From NCBI GenBank assembly GCA_916720335.1, contig CAKAQU010000041.1, positions 1 through 13,030 on the forward strand: a stretch of 13,030 bases of DNA, given 5' to 3'. The translations under genes were made by a program, and so were the position numbers. Below the pieces are notes generated by a model. That model was not told where the DNA came from. It was given only the letters and a program-made list of their open reading frames with translations, and ran no database searches. Of this stretch, positions 7,618-13,030 are shown one piece after another; positions within the stretch are counted from its first letter, which is position 1; every line of letters begins with the position of its first letter. Source of the DNA: an uncultured Moraxella sp. (lineage in GTDB: Bacteria; Pseudomonadota; Gammaproteobacteria; Pseudomonadales; Moraxellaceae).

Positions 7618-8373
7618 ATGACCACACCACTTCTTGGCGTCAATATTGACCATATTGCCACATTACGTAACGCGCGTGGCACAGATTATCCCTGTCCTGT
7701 AGAGGGCGTGAAGATATGTGAACAAGCAGGTGCTGATGGCATTACGTTGCATTTGCGTGAAGATAGACGTCATATCAAAGATGCTGATGTTTACGCCATT
7801 AAAAAAACCATCAAAACCCGCATGAATCTTGAGATGGCAGTAACTGATGAAATGCTTGCTATTGCTTTGGATGTTAAGCCAGATTGGGTGTGTTTAGTGC
7901 CAGAAAAACGTACAGAATTAACCACTGAAGGCGGGCTAGATATTGCCTCATTAGCAGAGATGTTAAATCTGCAGCAGTTTATTAGACAGCTACAGCAGGC
8001 ACATATTAAAGTTTCCTTATTTATTGATCCAGATTTTATTCAAATTAATAAGGCTATTGAATTGCAAGCTGATGCTATTGAGCTGCATACGGGTGCGTAT
8101 GCTCAGGCGAGCTTAGCAAATAATCAAGAAGCGCTGGAGTATGAATTAAAGCGCATCAAACAGGCAGCAGCTTATGCTAAAAAATACAGCAATATGCTAG
8201 TGAATGCAGGGCATGGATTAACTAAACACAATGTCAGTGCAATTGCTGATATTGTTGGAATTTATGAGTTAAATATTGGGCATGCAATCATCGCCGATGC
8301 TGTATTTGTAGGGCTGGCTCAAGCAGTAAAAGGTATGAAAGACATTTTGCAAAACGCAAATAGTAATCGCTGA
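7618..8373 (+). CDS. pdxJ: Pyridoxine 5'-phosphate synthase
   Basis: PdxJ condenses 3-amino-2-oxopropyl phosphate with 1-deoxy-xylulose 5-phosphate to form pyridoxine 5'-phosphate, the last step of the DXP-dependent vitamin B6 route. The 251-residue TIM-barrel protein (E. coli 243) shows GVNIDHIATLRNARGT (7-22), HLREDRRH (45-52, active-site His45 and Arg47), LEMA with Glu72, VPEKR (95-99), ELHTGAYA (155-162), NAGHGLT with His199, and NIGHAII (219-225). An AGGA ribosome binding site lies 6 bases before the ATG. The 39-bp spacing from era suggests one transcript. No terminator is seen just after the stop. In enterobacteria acpS follows pdxJ; here an OmpA-family gene follows instead. Confidence 0.97.
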   Translation: MTTPLLGVNIDHIATLRNARGTDYPCPVEGVKICEQAGADGITLHLREDRRHIKDADVYAIKKTIKTRMNLEMAVTDEMLAIALDVKPDWVCLVPEKRTELTTEGGLDIASLAEMLNLQQFIRQLQQAHIKVSLFIDPDFIQINKAIELQADAIELHTGAYAQASLANNQEALEYELKRIKQAAAYAKKYSNMLVNAGHGLTKHNVSAIADIVGIYELNIGHAIIADAVFVGLAQAVKGMKDILQNANSNR

Positions 8374-8563
8374 TTGTCTTATTAAATAATAAAAATGCAA
8401 ATAAATTATCGGATTTAAGTAACAATTGATTAAAATATGCTCATTTATTAATATATTTGTAATATCTTGTATCTTTTCGCCAGATAAATGTTGCAAATTT
8501 TTTAATTTATGGTTAAGCTAGACTACATCTACCAAAAATCCTAACTATTTTTAATGTTTTTTG

Positions 8564-8592
8564 TTGGAAATATTTAGGTTTAATGTTAGAAT
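8564..8592 (+). promoter_or_regulatory. Promoter of the OmpA/OMP CD gene
   Basis: A -35 TTGGAA at 8564-8569 and an extended -10 TGTTAGAAT at 8584-8592 give a 17-bp spacer. Transcription would start near 8599, leaving a leader of about 50 bases. This is the best-formed promoter in the window, fitting an abundant outer-membrane protein. The upstream stretch 8374-8563 is AT-rich and shows nothing else clear. Confidence 0.7.
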
Positions 8593-8639
8593 AAAAGACA
8601 GTAATTCGGTGCATATTCGCTCAACTACTTCTTATTCTT

Positions 8640-8643
8640 GGAG
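8640..8643 (+). promoter_or_regulatory. Ribosome binding site that sets the OmpA start
   Basis: GGAG, within TTGGAGA, lies 6 bases before the ATG at 8650. It excludes an in-frame TTG at 8638, which would overlap the site and would put four extra residues before a normal signal peptide. Confidence 0.85.
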
Positions 8644-8649
8644 AATTTT

Positions 8650-9963
8650 ATGAAATTTAATCAAATTGCACTTGCAGTGTTTGCCACTGCTGCAGCTACT
8701 GCCGCTTCTGCTGGTGTAACTGTTACCCCAATGGTTGGCTATACTTACACTAACGAAGCTCATGATAAACAACGTAGCGTGTTTAAAACTGGTAAAGATT
8801 TAACCGACGGTGCTCCTGCACCTTCTGGAGCGTCTACACCAAATGGTGGCGTTGCTTTAAAAAGTGACCTATATACTGGTGTTGCTTTGGGTGTTGAACT
8901 AACTCCATCTACCCAATTTCAAATAGAGTATGGCGTTACAGATACTGAAGCTCGTGCTTCTAAGCGTTCTTGGAACCATGATGCAACTAACCGTTTTGAT
9001 GCCAAAGAAGAAAATATGAGCGGTAATTTCCTAGTTGGTTTGCAGCAGTTCACTGGTTATACTGACGGTAAATTTAAACCTTATGTACTTATTGGTGGCG
9101 GTCAACAAAAAACTACTGTTGAGAATAAAGCTCAGTATTCCACCACTGCTGGTGAAACAACCCAAACTGGTCTAGCGGGTACTATCCCAGCAGGTTCAGA
9201 AGTTGCTAAATCAAAAGATACCATTGGTAATGTAGGTTTAGGTGCTCGCTACCTAATTAATGATGCGCTTGCTGTACGTGGTGAAGTGCGTGGTGTTCAT
9301 AACTTCGATCATGAACTATGGGAAGGTCAAGCACTAGCTGGTCTTGAAGTAACTTTAGGTGGTCGTTTAAAACCTGCAGTTGCACCAGTGCCTGTTGTCG
9401 AGCCACAACCAGAGCCTGAACAAATTGTTCCTGAAGTTCCTGAAGTTGTTGAAGATGTAGTTGTGGATAGCGATGGTGACGGCGTAGCTGACCATTTAGA
9501 CGCTTGCCCAGGCACTCCACGTAATGTTGTAGTAGATGCTCAAGGCTGCCCACAACAAGTAACTGAAATTGAACAACTACGTATGGAACTTCGCGTATTC
9601 TTTGATTACGATAAGTCTAACGTTAAACCACAATACCGTGAAGAAATCGCTAAAGTTGCTGAAAAAATGCGTGAGTTCCCGAACTCAACTGCTGCGATTG
9701 AGGGTCATGCTTCTAAAGACTCAAAACGTTCTAACGCTCGTTACAACCAACGTCTATCAGAAGCCCGTGCTAATGCTGTGAAGTCTGTTCTAGCAAACGA
9801 ATTTGGCGTTGCTCCTAACCGTCTATCAGCTGTAGGTTATGGTTTTGACCGCCCAGTAGCACCAAACGATACTGCTGAAGGTCGTGCAATGAACCGTCGT
9901 GTATATGCTGTTATCCAAGGTAACAAAGAAACTACCGTTGTTCAAACTACTGACGGACAATAA
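8650..9963 (+). CDS. OmpA-family outer-membrane porin, OMP CD-like
   Basis: A 437-residue outer-membrane protein. A signal peptide spans residues 1-21 (MKFNQIALAV start, ASA then Gly22 as likely cleavage site). An N-terminal beta-barrel follows (about 22-240), then a Pro/Glu-rich hinge (241-266), a TSP3-like calcium-binding repeat DSDGDGVADHLDACP (273-287) with a cysteine pair (Cys286, Cys300), and a C-terminal OmpA peptidoglycan-binding domain (about 310-424). The domain contains VFFDYDKS, NQRLSEARA (Arg373, equivalent to the DAP-binding Arg of OmpA) and AMNRRV. At the position of the conserved OmpA Asp (GYTD) it has GHAS, so Ser replaces Asp. The overall sequence resembles, from memory, Moraxella catarrhalis OMP CD. 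Codon use looks more biased than in neighbours, fitting high expression. It probably forms a one-gene transcript with its own promoter and terminator. Porin activity and host adhesion are family inferences. Confidence 0.95.
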   Translation: MKFNQIALAVFATAAATAASAGVTVTPMVGYTYTNEAHDKQRSVFKTGKDLTDGAPAPSGASTPNGGVALKSDLYTGVALGVELTPSTQFQIEYGVTDTEARASKRSWNHDATNRFDAKEENMSGNFLVGLQQFTGYTDGKFKPYVLIGGGQQKTTVENKAQYSTTAGETTQTGLAGTIPAGSEVAKSKDTIGNVGLGARYLINDALAVRGEVRGVHNFDHELWEGQALAGLEVTLGGRLKPAVAPVPVVEPQPEPEQIVPEVPEVVEDVVVDSDGDGVADHLDACPGTPRNVVVDAQGCPQQVTEIEQLRMELRVFFDYDKSNVKPQYREEIAKVAEKMREFPNSTAAIEGHASKDSKRSNARYNQRLSEARANAVKSVLANEFGVAPNRLSAVGYGFDRPVAPNDTAEGRAMNRRVYAVIQGNKETTVVQTTDGQ

Positions 9964-9986
9964 TTTATAAAGTATTTACTTTATAG

Positions 9987-10020
9987 ACAAAAGCCACACA
10001 AGGTGGCTTTTGTTTTTTTC
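9987..10020 (+). terminator. Intrinsic terminator of the OmpA/OMP CD gene
   Basis: A perfect 11-bp stem (9987-9997 with 10003-10013), containing the core AAGCCAC/GTGGCTT, closes a 5-base loop and runs straight into a T tract to 10019. It starts 24 bases after the stop codon. A clear Rho-independent terminator. Confidence 0.93.
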
Positions 10021-10262
10021 TTTTAAACTGTCAATTTTTGAAATTAACAAATATGCATCATCAGTCTCATAGTTTTTAACTGCGGTTTATGTACTTTATT
10101 GAGCTGTTAATCATAAAATAAATACATTGCTGGTGTGTTTAAATAAATTCTACTGTTTTTAATTATCAACCTTTGTAATTAAGTAATGTTCAAAAACTAT
10201 TTAGCAGATAGTATATTAAAATACTTAAAAAATTTTTATAAATAAATAATCTAAATAAAAAT

Positions 10263-10282
10263 CAAGAATATTATTATTCTTG
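10263..10282. repeat. Perfect 8-bp inverted repeat upstream of dnaJ
   Basis: CAAGAATA at 10263-10270 and TATTCTTG at 10275-10282 are perfect reverse complements around a 4-base TTAT spacer, about 130 bp before the dnaJ start. There is no T tract. It could be a regulator-binding dyad or simply an AT-rich hairpin. Confidence 0.65.
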
Positions 10283-10349
10283 CAAATAAAAAGAAAAATA
10301 ATCTGGAAATTACAAAAATTATAGGTTGGAAAATGACCTTAAAATAGTC

Positions 10350-10377
10350 TTGATTATTATGATAAAAGCACCATAAA
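10350..10377 (+). promoter_or_regulatory. Weak promoter candidate for dnaJ
   Basis: TTGATT (10350-10355) and CATAAA (10372-10377), each 4 of 6 to the sigma-70 consensus with a 16-bp spacer, would start transcription near 10384. Another -10-like hexamer, TATGAT at 10358-10363, lacks a partner. Low certainty; no heat-shock signature is visible. Confidence 0.3.
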
Positions 10378-10385
10378 TAAGGCAA

Positions 10386-10407
10386 TTTTTGGATTTTTGG
10401 ATTTTTG
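10386..10407. repeat. Octamer tandem repeat adjoining the dnaJ start
   Basis: The unit TTTTTGGA occurs at 10386-10393 and 10394-10401 and continues as TTTTTG to 10407, nearly three copies ending 3 bases before the ATG. The second GGA (10399-10401) is the only Shine-Dalgarno-like element for dnaJ. Confidence 0.75.
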
Positions 10408-10410
10408 TAA

Positions 10411-11574
10411 ATGAGTAAAGATTTTTATAGTGTTTTAGGTATTGATAAATCAGCCAACGAAAAAGAGATAAAAAAAGCCTATCGCAGACTTGCCAATAAA
10501 TATCATCCCGATAAAAACCCTGATGACCCTACAGCAGAAGAAAAATTTAAAGAAGCTACCATGGCGTATGAGGTGCTTTCTGATGCCCAAAAACGTTCAG
10601 CTTATGACCGTATGGGGCATGCTACGTTTGAGCAAGCAATGAATAATGGCGGTTTTAGCGGCTCTGGCGGTTTTAGCGGCGGTGATTATTCTGATATATT
10701 TAGTGATATATTTAGCGCCTTTGGTGGTGGTCGCAGTAGTGGCTTTTCTGAATTTTTTGGTGGAGGTAGTTCACGCCGTGCCAGTCGCGGCGGCGACTTA
10801 TTACAGCGAGTATCTTTAACTTTAGAAGAGGCTGTAAGGGGCTGCAAAAAGGAAGTGACTTATCATAGTTTGGTAATCTGTCAAACTTGTCATGGTAAAG
10901 GCGCAAAAAGTGATGCTGATATTGTAACTTGTACTACCTGTGGCGGTCATGGTCAAGTTCATATGGGGCAAGGGTTTTTTGTAGTACAGCAAACCTGCCC
11001 ACATTGTAAGGGTACGGGCAAGCAAATCAAAAATCCTTGCATGGACTGTCATGGACAGGGAAAACAGCAAAAATCCCAAACCTTGGAAGTATCTATTCCT
11101 GCTGGTGTGGATAATGGCGACCGTGTGCGTTTGGTTGGCAAGGGTAATGCTGGAGATGCCGGCGCACCAAACGGCGATTTGTATGTAGAGATTCAAGTAA
11201 GATCTCATGATATTTTTGTGCGCGACGGTGTGAATTTGCACTTAGATGTGCCAATTGATATTGCAACCGCAGCTTTGGGTGATGAAGTGGAAGTGCCAAC
11301 ACTAGATGGTCGTTTAAAAATTAAAATTGCCCCAGGAACCCAAAGTGGCAAACTATTGCGAGTGCGCGGTAAAGGTGTAACTACGGTGCGCGAAAATATG
11401 ATGGGGGACTTGATTTGTCGAATTATCGTACAAACACCAACCAATTTAAATGATGAGCAAAAAGCCTTGTTAGAGCAGTTTGCCAAAACATTGCACGGTG
11501 AAAATGGTGCAACTGCTAAGAAAAAAGGATTTTTTGACCGTTTAAAAGATGATGTTAAAGATTTATTTGATTAA
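10411..11574 (+). CDS. dnaJ: Chaperone DnaJ (class A Hsp40)
   Basis: DnaJ delivers unfolded clients to DnaK and stimulates its ATPase. The 387-residue protein has all class A parts: J domain (4-68) with the HPD motif at 32-34; Gly/Phe-rich linker (about 75-128); four CxxCxGxG zinc repeats with cysteine pairs at 157/160, 174/177, 196/199 and 210/213; and the two C-terminal client-binding domains. The linker holds in-frame DNA repeats: a 15-base unit at 10648-10662 and 10666-10680, and a perfect 12-bp tandem at 10692-10703 and 10704-10715 encoding repeated DIFS, which relates to the DIF motif of the family. dapB follows, as in pseudomonads and Acinetobacter, but dnaK and grpE are not adjacent. 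Its own terminator separates it from dapB. Confidence 0.98.
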   Translation: MSKDFYSVLGIDKSANEKEIKKAYRRLANKYHPDKNPDDPTAEEKFKEATMAYEVLSDAQKRSAYDRMGHATFEQAMNNGGFSGSGGFSGGDYSDIFSDIFSAFGGGRSSGFSEFFGGGSSRRASRGGDLLQRVSLTLEEAVRGCKKEVTYHSLVICQTCHGKGAKSDADIVTCTTCGGHGQVHMGQGFFVVQQTCPHCKGTGKQIKNPCMDCHGQGKQQKSQTLEVSIPAGVDNGDRVRLVGKGNAGDAGAPNGDLYVEIQVRSHDIFVRDGVNLHLDVPIDIATAALGDEVEVPTLDGRLKIKIAPGTQSGKLLRVRGKGVTTVRENMMGDLICRIIVQTPTNLNDEQKALLEQFAKTLHGENGATAKKKGFFDRLKDDVKDLFD

Positions 11575-11580
11575 TAATAT

Positions 11581-11620
11581 AAATAAAAACACGGCAATGA
11601 TTAAGCCGTGTTTTTATTTT
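11581..11620. terminator. Intrinsic terminator between dnaJ and dapB (symmetrical)
   Basis: A perfect 15-bp stem (11581-11595 with 11605-11619) with a CACGGC/GCCGTG core and a 9-base loop starts 7 bases after the dnaJ stop. The right side ends in TTTTTATTTT, and the left side is A-rich, so it could act in both directions. Its plus-strand role, ending dnaJ transcripts, is the clear one. Confidence 0.9.
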
Positions 11621-11651
11621 AATAATAATTTTTTAAATGATGAATAATAAC

Positions 11652-11680
11652 GTGGTAAAAAGTTAGAATTTCGGTATAAT
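11652..11680 (+). promoter_or_regulatory. Promoter of dapB
   Basis: A perfect -10 TATAAT at 11675-11680 lies 17 bp after GTGGTA (11652-11657), a poor -35. A second -10-like TTAGAAT lies at 11663-11669. Transcription would start near 11687, about 27 bases before the ATG. The dnaJ terminator just upstream makes a separate dapB promoter necessary. Confidence 0.6.
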
Positions 11681-11713
11681 TTTACTATTTATTTATATTT
11701 ATTAAGGAAAAAT

Positions 11714-12523
11714 ATGGCAGCATTGGCAGTAGGTATTATGGGCGCATCTGGTCGTATGGGGCGTATGTTGTTGGAAGCTGTTTTGCAAAACCCAAATACT
11801 AATTTAATTCATGGTTTTGTGCCTGGTTTTTCAAGTTTGGCAGGTGTGGATGCAGGTGAATTTATTGGTGCTAAAAAAGCAGGTGTGCCATTATCATTAT
11901 TAAATAAAGATGAGCTTGATGATGTAGGTGTACTGATTGATTTTAGCTTACCTGATGCTTTTGATGAAACGTTACAATTTTGTTTAGAAACTAAAACCCC
12001 ACTTGTGTTAGGAGTGACTGGATTGTCGCAGGAGCAAGAAAATCGCCTAAAACAAGCCAGCAGTACTCTTGCAATTGTTTATGCGGGTAATTATTCCACA
12101 GGTGTGAATTTATCGTTAAATCTTTTGGCAACCACTGCTAAAGTTTTGGGGTTTGATGCCGATGTGGAAGTCATTGAACATCATCATAAGCATAAAATTG
12201 ATGCTCCATCGGGAACAGCTCTGATGATGGCAAATGCTGTTGCTAGTGCGCGTGGTCAAACACTTAAAACAAGTAGTATTTATGGCAGACAAGGCGCAAG
12301 TAAGCGTACGGATGGTGAAATTGGCATTCATGCAGTGCGTGGCGGTGAAATTGTTGGCGAGCACACGGTGGAATTTATTATGAATGGTGAAATTATTGAA
12401 ATTACTCATAAAGCTCAATCGCGAATGACCTTTGCTCAAGGTGCGGTGCGTGCAGCAATCTGGCTGCAAAATCAGCCTGCTGGCTTGTATGACATGCAAG
12501 ATGTTTTGGGGCTTAAAGCCTGA
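11714..12523 (+). CDS. dapB: 4-hydroxy-tetrahydrodipicolinate reductase
   Basis: DapB reduces 4-hydroxy-tetrahydrodipicolinate with NAD(P)H to tetrahydrodipicolinate, on the way to meso-diaminopimelate and lysine, so it serves both peptidoglycan and amino-acid synthesis. The 269-residue protein (E. coli 273) shows the dinucleotide loop GASGRMG (10-16), the AGNYSTGVN segment (124-132) and the active-site block EHHHKHKIDAPSGT (155-168), with catalytic His157 and Lys161. GEHTVEF and the C-terminal AVRAAIWL helix are typical. An AAGGA ribosome binding site (11704-11708) lies 5 bases before the ATG. No terminator follows closely. Confidence 0.97.
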   Translation: MAALAVGIMGASGRMGRMLLEAVLQNPNTNLIHGFVPGFSSLAGVDAGEFIGAKKAGVPLSLLNKDELDDVGVLIDFSLPDAFDETLQFCLETKTPLVLGVTGLSQEQENRLKQASSTLAIVYAGNYSTGVNLSLNLLATTAKVLGFDADVEVIEHHHKHKIDAPSGTALMMANAVASARGQTLKTSSIYGRQGASKRTDGEIGIHAVRGGEIVGEHTVEFIMNGEIIEITHKAQSRMTFAQGAVRAAIWLQNQPAGLYDMQDVLGLKA

Positions 12524-12745
12524 TATAAGATGTTTTTAAACTTTTTATAATTTGATAGAAAACTGGTGAATAAAGTCGTAATAAAATATCAAGATTAATT
12601 TTTTGATGCTTTGACTTATTCGTCTTTTTATTTTGCAATAAGTTTATTTTAAATATAAATTTTCTAATTTTGATGTTAAGTAATTTTTTGTAAATTAAGC
12701 TTAGCATCCGTTAAAACTACGATTGGTAAGCCTTTGGGGTAGGTT

Positions 12746-12797
12746 TGTTGGTATTAAAAAAATGGTGAACAGCAATACCAACAATAATACCAACAAA
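12746..12797. repeat. ATACCAACA repeat cluster: one inverted and two tandem direct copies
   Basis: TGTTGGTATT at 12746-12755 is the exact reverse complement of AATACCAACA, which occurs at 12774-12783 and again at 12786-12795 with a 12-bp period. The inverted copy could pair with either direct copy, giving two alternative hairpins. The pattern resembles integrase arm-type sites; see also the ATACCAG pair near the right edge. Confidence 0.75.
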
Positions 12798-12860
12798 AAA
12801 TCATAGCTTTCAATGGATAATAACAGACTACTAAAGATAACAAAAACCATCAAACCCAAT

Positions 12861-12897
12861 AAAACAAAAGGGCTATCGTACGATGACGGACAGCCCT
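12861..12897 (-). terminator. Terminator-like hairpin reading on the minus strand
   Basis: AGGGCT (12869-12874) pairs with AGCCCT (12892-12897); the stem continues imperfectly inside with four more pairs, and a perfect 10-bp palindrome ATCGTACGAT lies at 12875-12884. On the minus strand the stem is followed by TTTTGTTTT, as in a Rho-independent terminator. No minus-strand gene is visible to its right within the window, so a short RNA, or a gene beyond the edge, would be needed. Confidence 0.45.
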
Positions 12898-12935
12898 AGA
12901 TTGTTGTTTAGTGGCGGACTACAAACACATAAGAT

Positions 12936-12975
12936 AAAATATTGATTTTAAATAATTTATTTTTATCAATATTTT
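12936..12975. repeat. AT-rich 11-bp perfect inverted repeat
   Basis: AAAATATTGAT at 12936-12946 and ATCAATATTTT at 12965-12975 are exact reverse complements around an 18-bp AT-rich spacer, with T continuing to 12978. The right arm region, TATCAATATT from 12964, approaches the IHF consensus. It could be a plus-strand hairpin, an IHF-bent site or chance in AT-rich DNA. Confidence 0.6.
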
Positions 12976-12977
12976 TT

Positions 12978-13001
12978 TATACCAGTAAATATACCAGTAA
13001 A
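12978..13001. repeat. Perfect 12-bp tandem repeat with ATACCAG core
   Basis: TATACCAGTAAA occurs at 12978-12989 and 12990-13001. It shares the ATACCA core and the 12-bp period with the pair at 12774-12797. A further inverted copy, TGGTAT, lies at 13022-13027. Confidence 0.85.
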
Positions 13002-13030
13002 AATAAAAATGACCCTAAGCGTGGTATCAT

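Larger units (their letters stand above)
10021..10410. other. AT-rich non-coding stretch before dnaJ
   Basis: About 390 bp without a convincing gene on either strand. It holds a small palindrome (10263-10282), a weak possible promoter (10350-10377) and an octamer repeat (10386-10407). No heat-shock sigma-32 promoter or CIRCE operator could be recognised. No tRNA or riboswitch is seen. Confidence 0.6.
12524..13030. other. Gene-free right end of the window
   Basis: 507 bp without a convincing coding region. The first 220 bp are plain AT-rich DNA. From 12746 on it carries ATACCA repeats, a minus-strand terminator-like hairpin and an AT-rich inverted repeat, described separately. The window ends with a possible start, ATG at 13009 reading MTLSVVS, without a visible ribosome binding site; too short to judge. 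Confidence 0.6.

Noticed and set aside
9257..9553. A 98-residue minus-strand frame inside the OmpA gene.
   Set aside because: Antisense shadow of a strongly supported gene; low-complexity Gln/Leu/His content comes from the hinge codons.
10822..11241. A 139-residue minus-strand frame inside dnaJ.
   Set aside because: Antisense of the zinc-finger and client-binding region of an intact dnaJ; no ribosome binding site or recognisable domain.
12513..12707. A 64-residue Lys/Ile-rich frame on the minus strand overlapping the end of dapB.
   Set aside because: Composition is what random AT-rich DNA gives; no start signal or motif.
12701..12850. A 49-residue hydrophobic reading frame on the minus strand (starts MVFVIFSSLLL).
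   Set aside because: No ribosome binding site, no recognised family, and its Leu/Val-rich part is encoded by the ATACCAACA DNA repeats, so it is more likely a by-product of repeats in AT-rich DNA.
12895..12925. A possible tmRNA or tRNA end in the GTGGCGGACTACAAAC stretch.
   Set aside because: No acceptor stem partner, T-loop or CCA context could be found on either strand.
1..13030. CRISPR arrays, insertion sequences, toxin-antitoxin pairs and riboswitches.
   Set aside because: None recognised: no regularly spaced repeats with unique spacers, no transposase, and no paired small genes in the gaps.

Overview
The window looks like a chromosomal segment of a Moraxellaceae bacterium, most likely a Moraxella species. 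The DNA is AT-rich throughout. The OmpA-family protein at 8650-9963 closely resembles, from memory, the OMP CD porin of Moraxella catarrhalis: same signal-peptide start, TSP3-like hinge and GHAS-type OmpA domain. The gene order lepA-lepB-DUF4845-rnc-era-pdxJ and dnaJ-dapB also fits gammaproteobacteria of this group. Nothing was searched against a database; all calls come from reading motifs.

Left part (1-1996): the 3' end of a kpsC-type gene followed by a complete kpsS-type gene. Their products are the paired beta-Kdo transferases that build the poly-Kdo linker of group 2/3-like capsules. This is the end of a capsule locus abutting core genes. The gap between the two genes holds a perfect 18-bp tandem duplication, and kpsS contains three T8 tracts.

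Middle part (2100-8373): a conserved housekeeping cluster, all on the plus strand. It holds the translation GTPase LepA, signal peptidase I LepB, a small DUF4845 membrane protein, RNase III, the ribosome-assembly GTPase Era and the vitamin B6 enzyme PdxJ. Extended -10 promoters of the form TGnTAGAATAA lie before lepA and DUF4845. A hairpin sits between rnc and era. recO, which often lies between era and pdxJ in related bacteria, is absent here.

Right-centre (8560-12523): the OmpA/OMP CD gene has its own strong promoter and a perfect intrinsic terminator. After a 447-bp non-coding AT-rich gap comes dnaJ, with its own terminator, then dapB with a TATAAT promoter. dnaK and grpE are not nearby.

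Right end (12524-13030): 507 bp without a convincing gene. Its last 285 bp carry six ATACCA motifs: two 12-bp-period tandem pairs in one orientation and single inverted copies at either end. There is also an AT-rich 11-bp inverted repeat and a minus-strand terminator-like hairpin. The arrangement resembles the arm-type binding sites of a tyrosine integrase, so the window may stop at the edge of an integrated element. This is the most interesting unexplained stretch. The rest is an ordinary, well-conserved core region.
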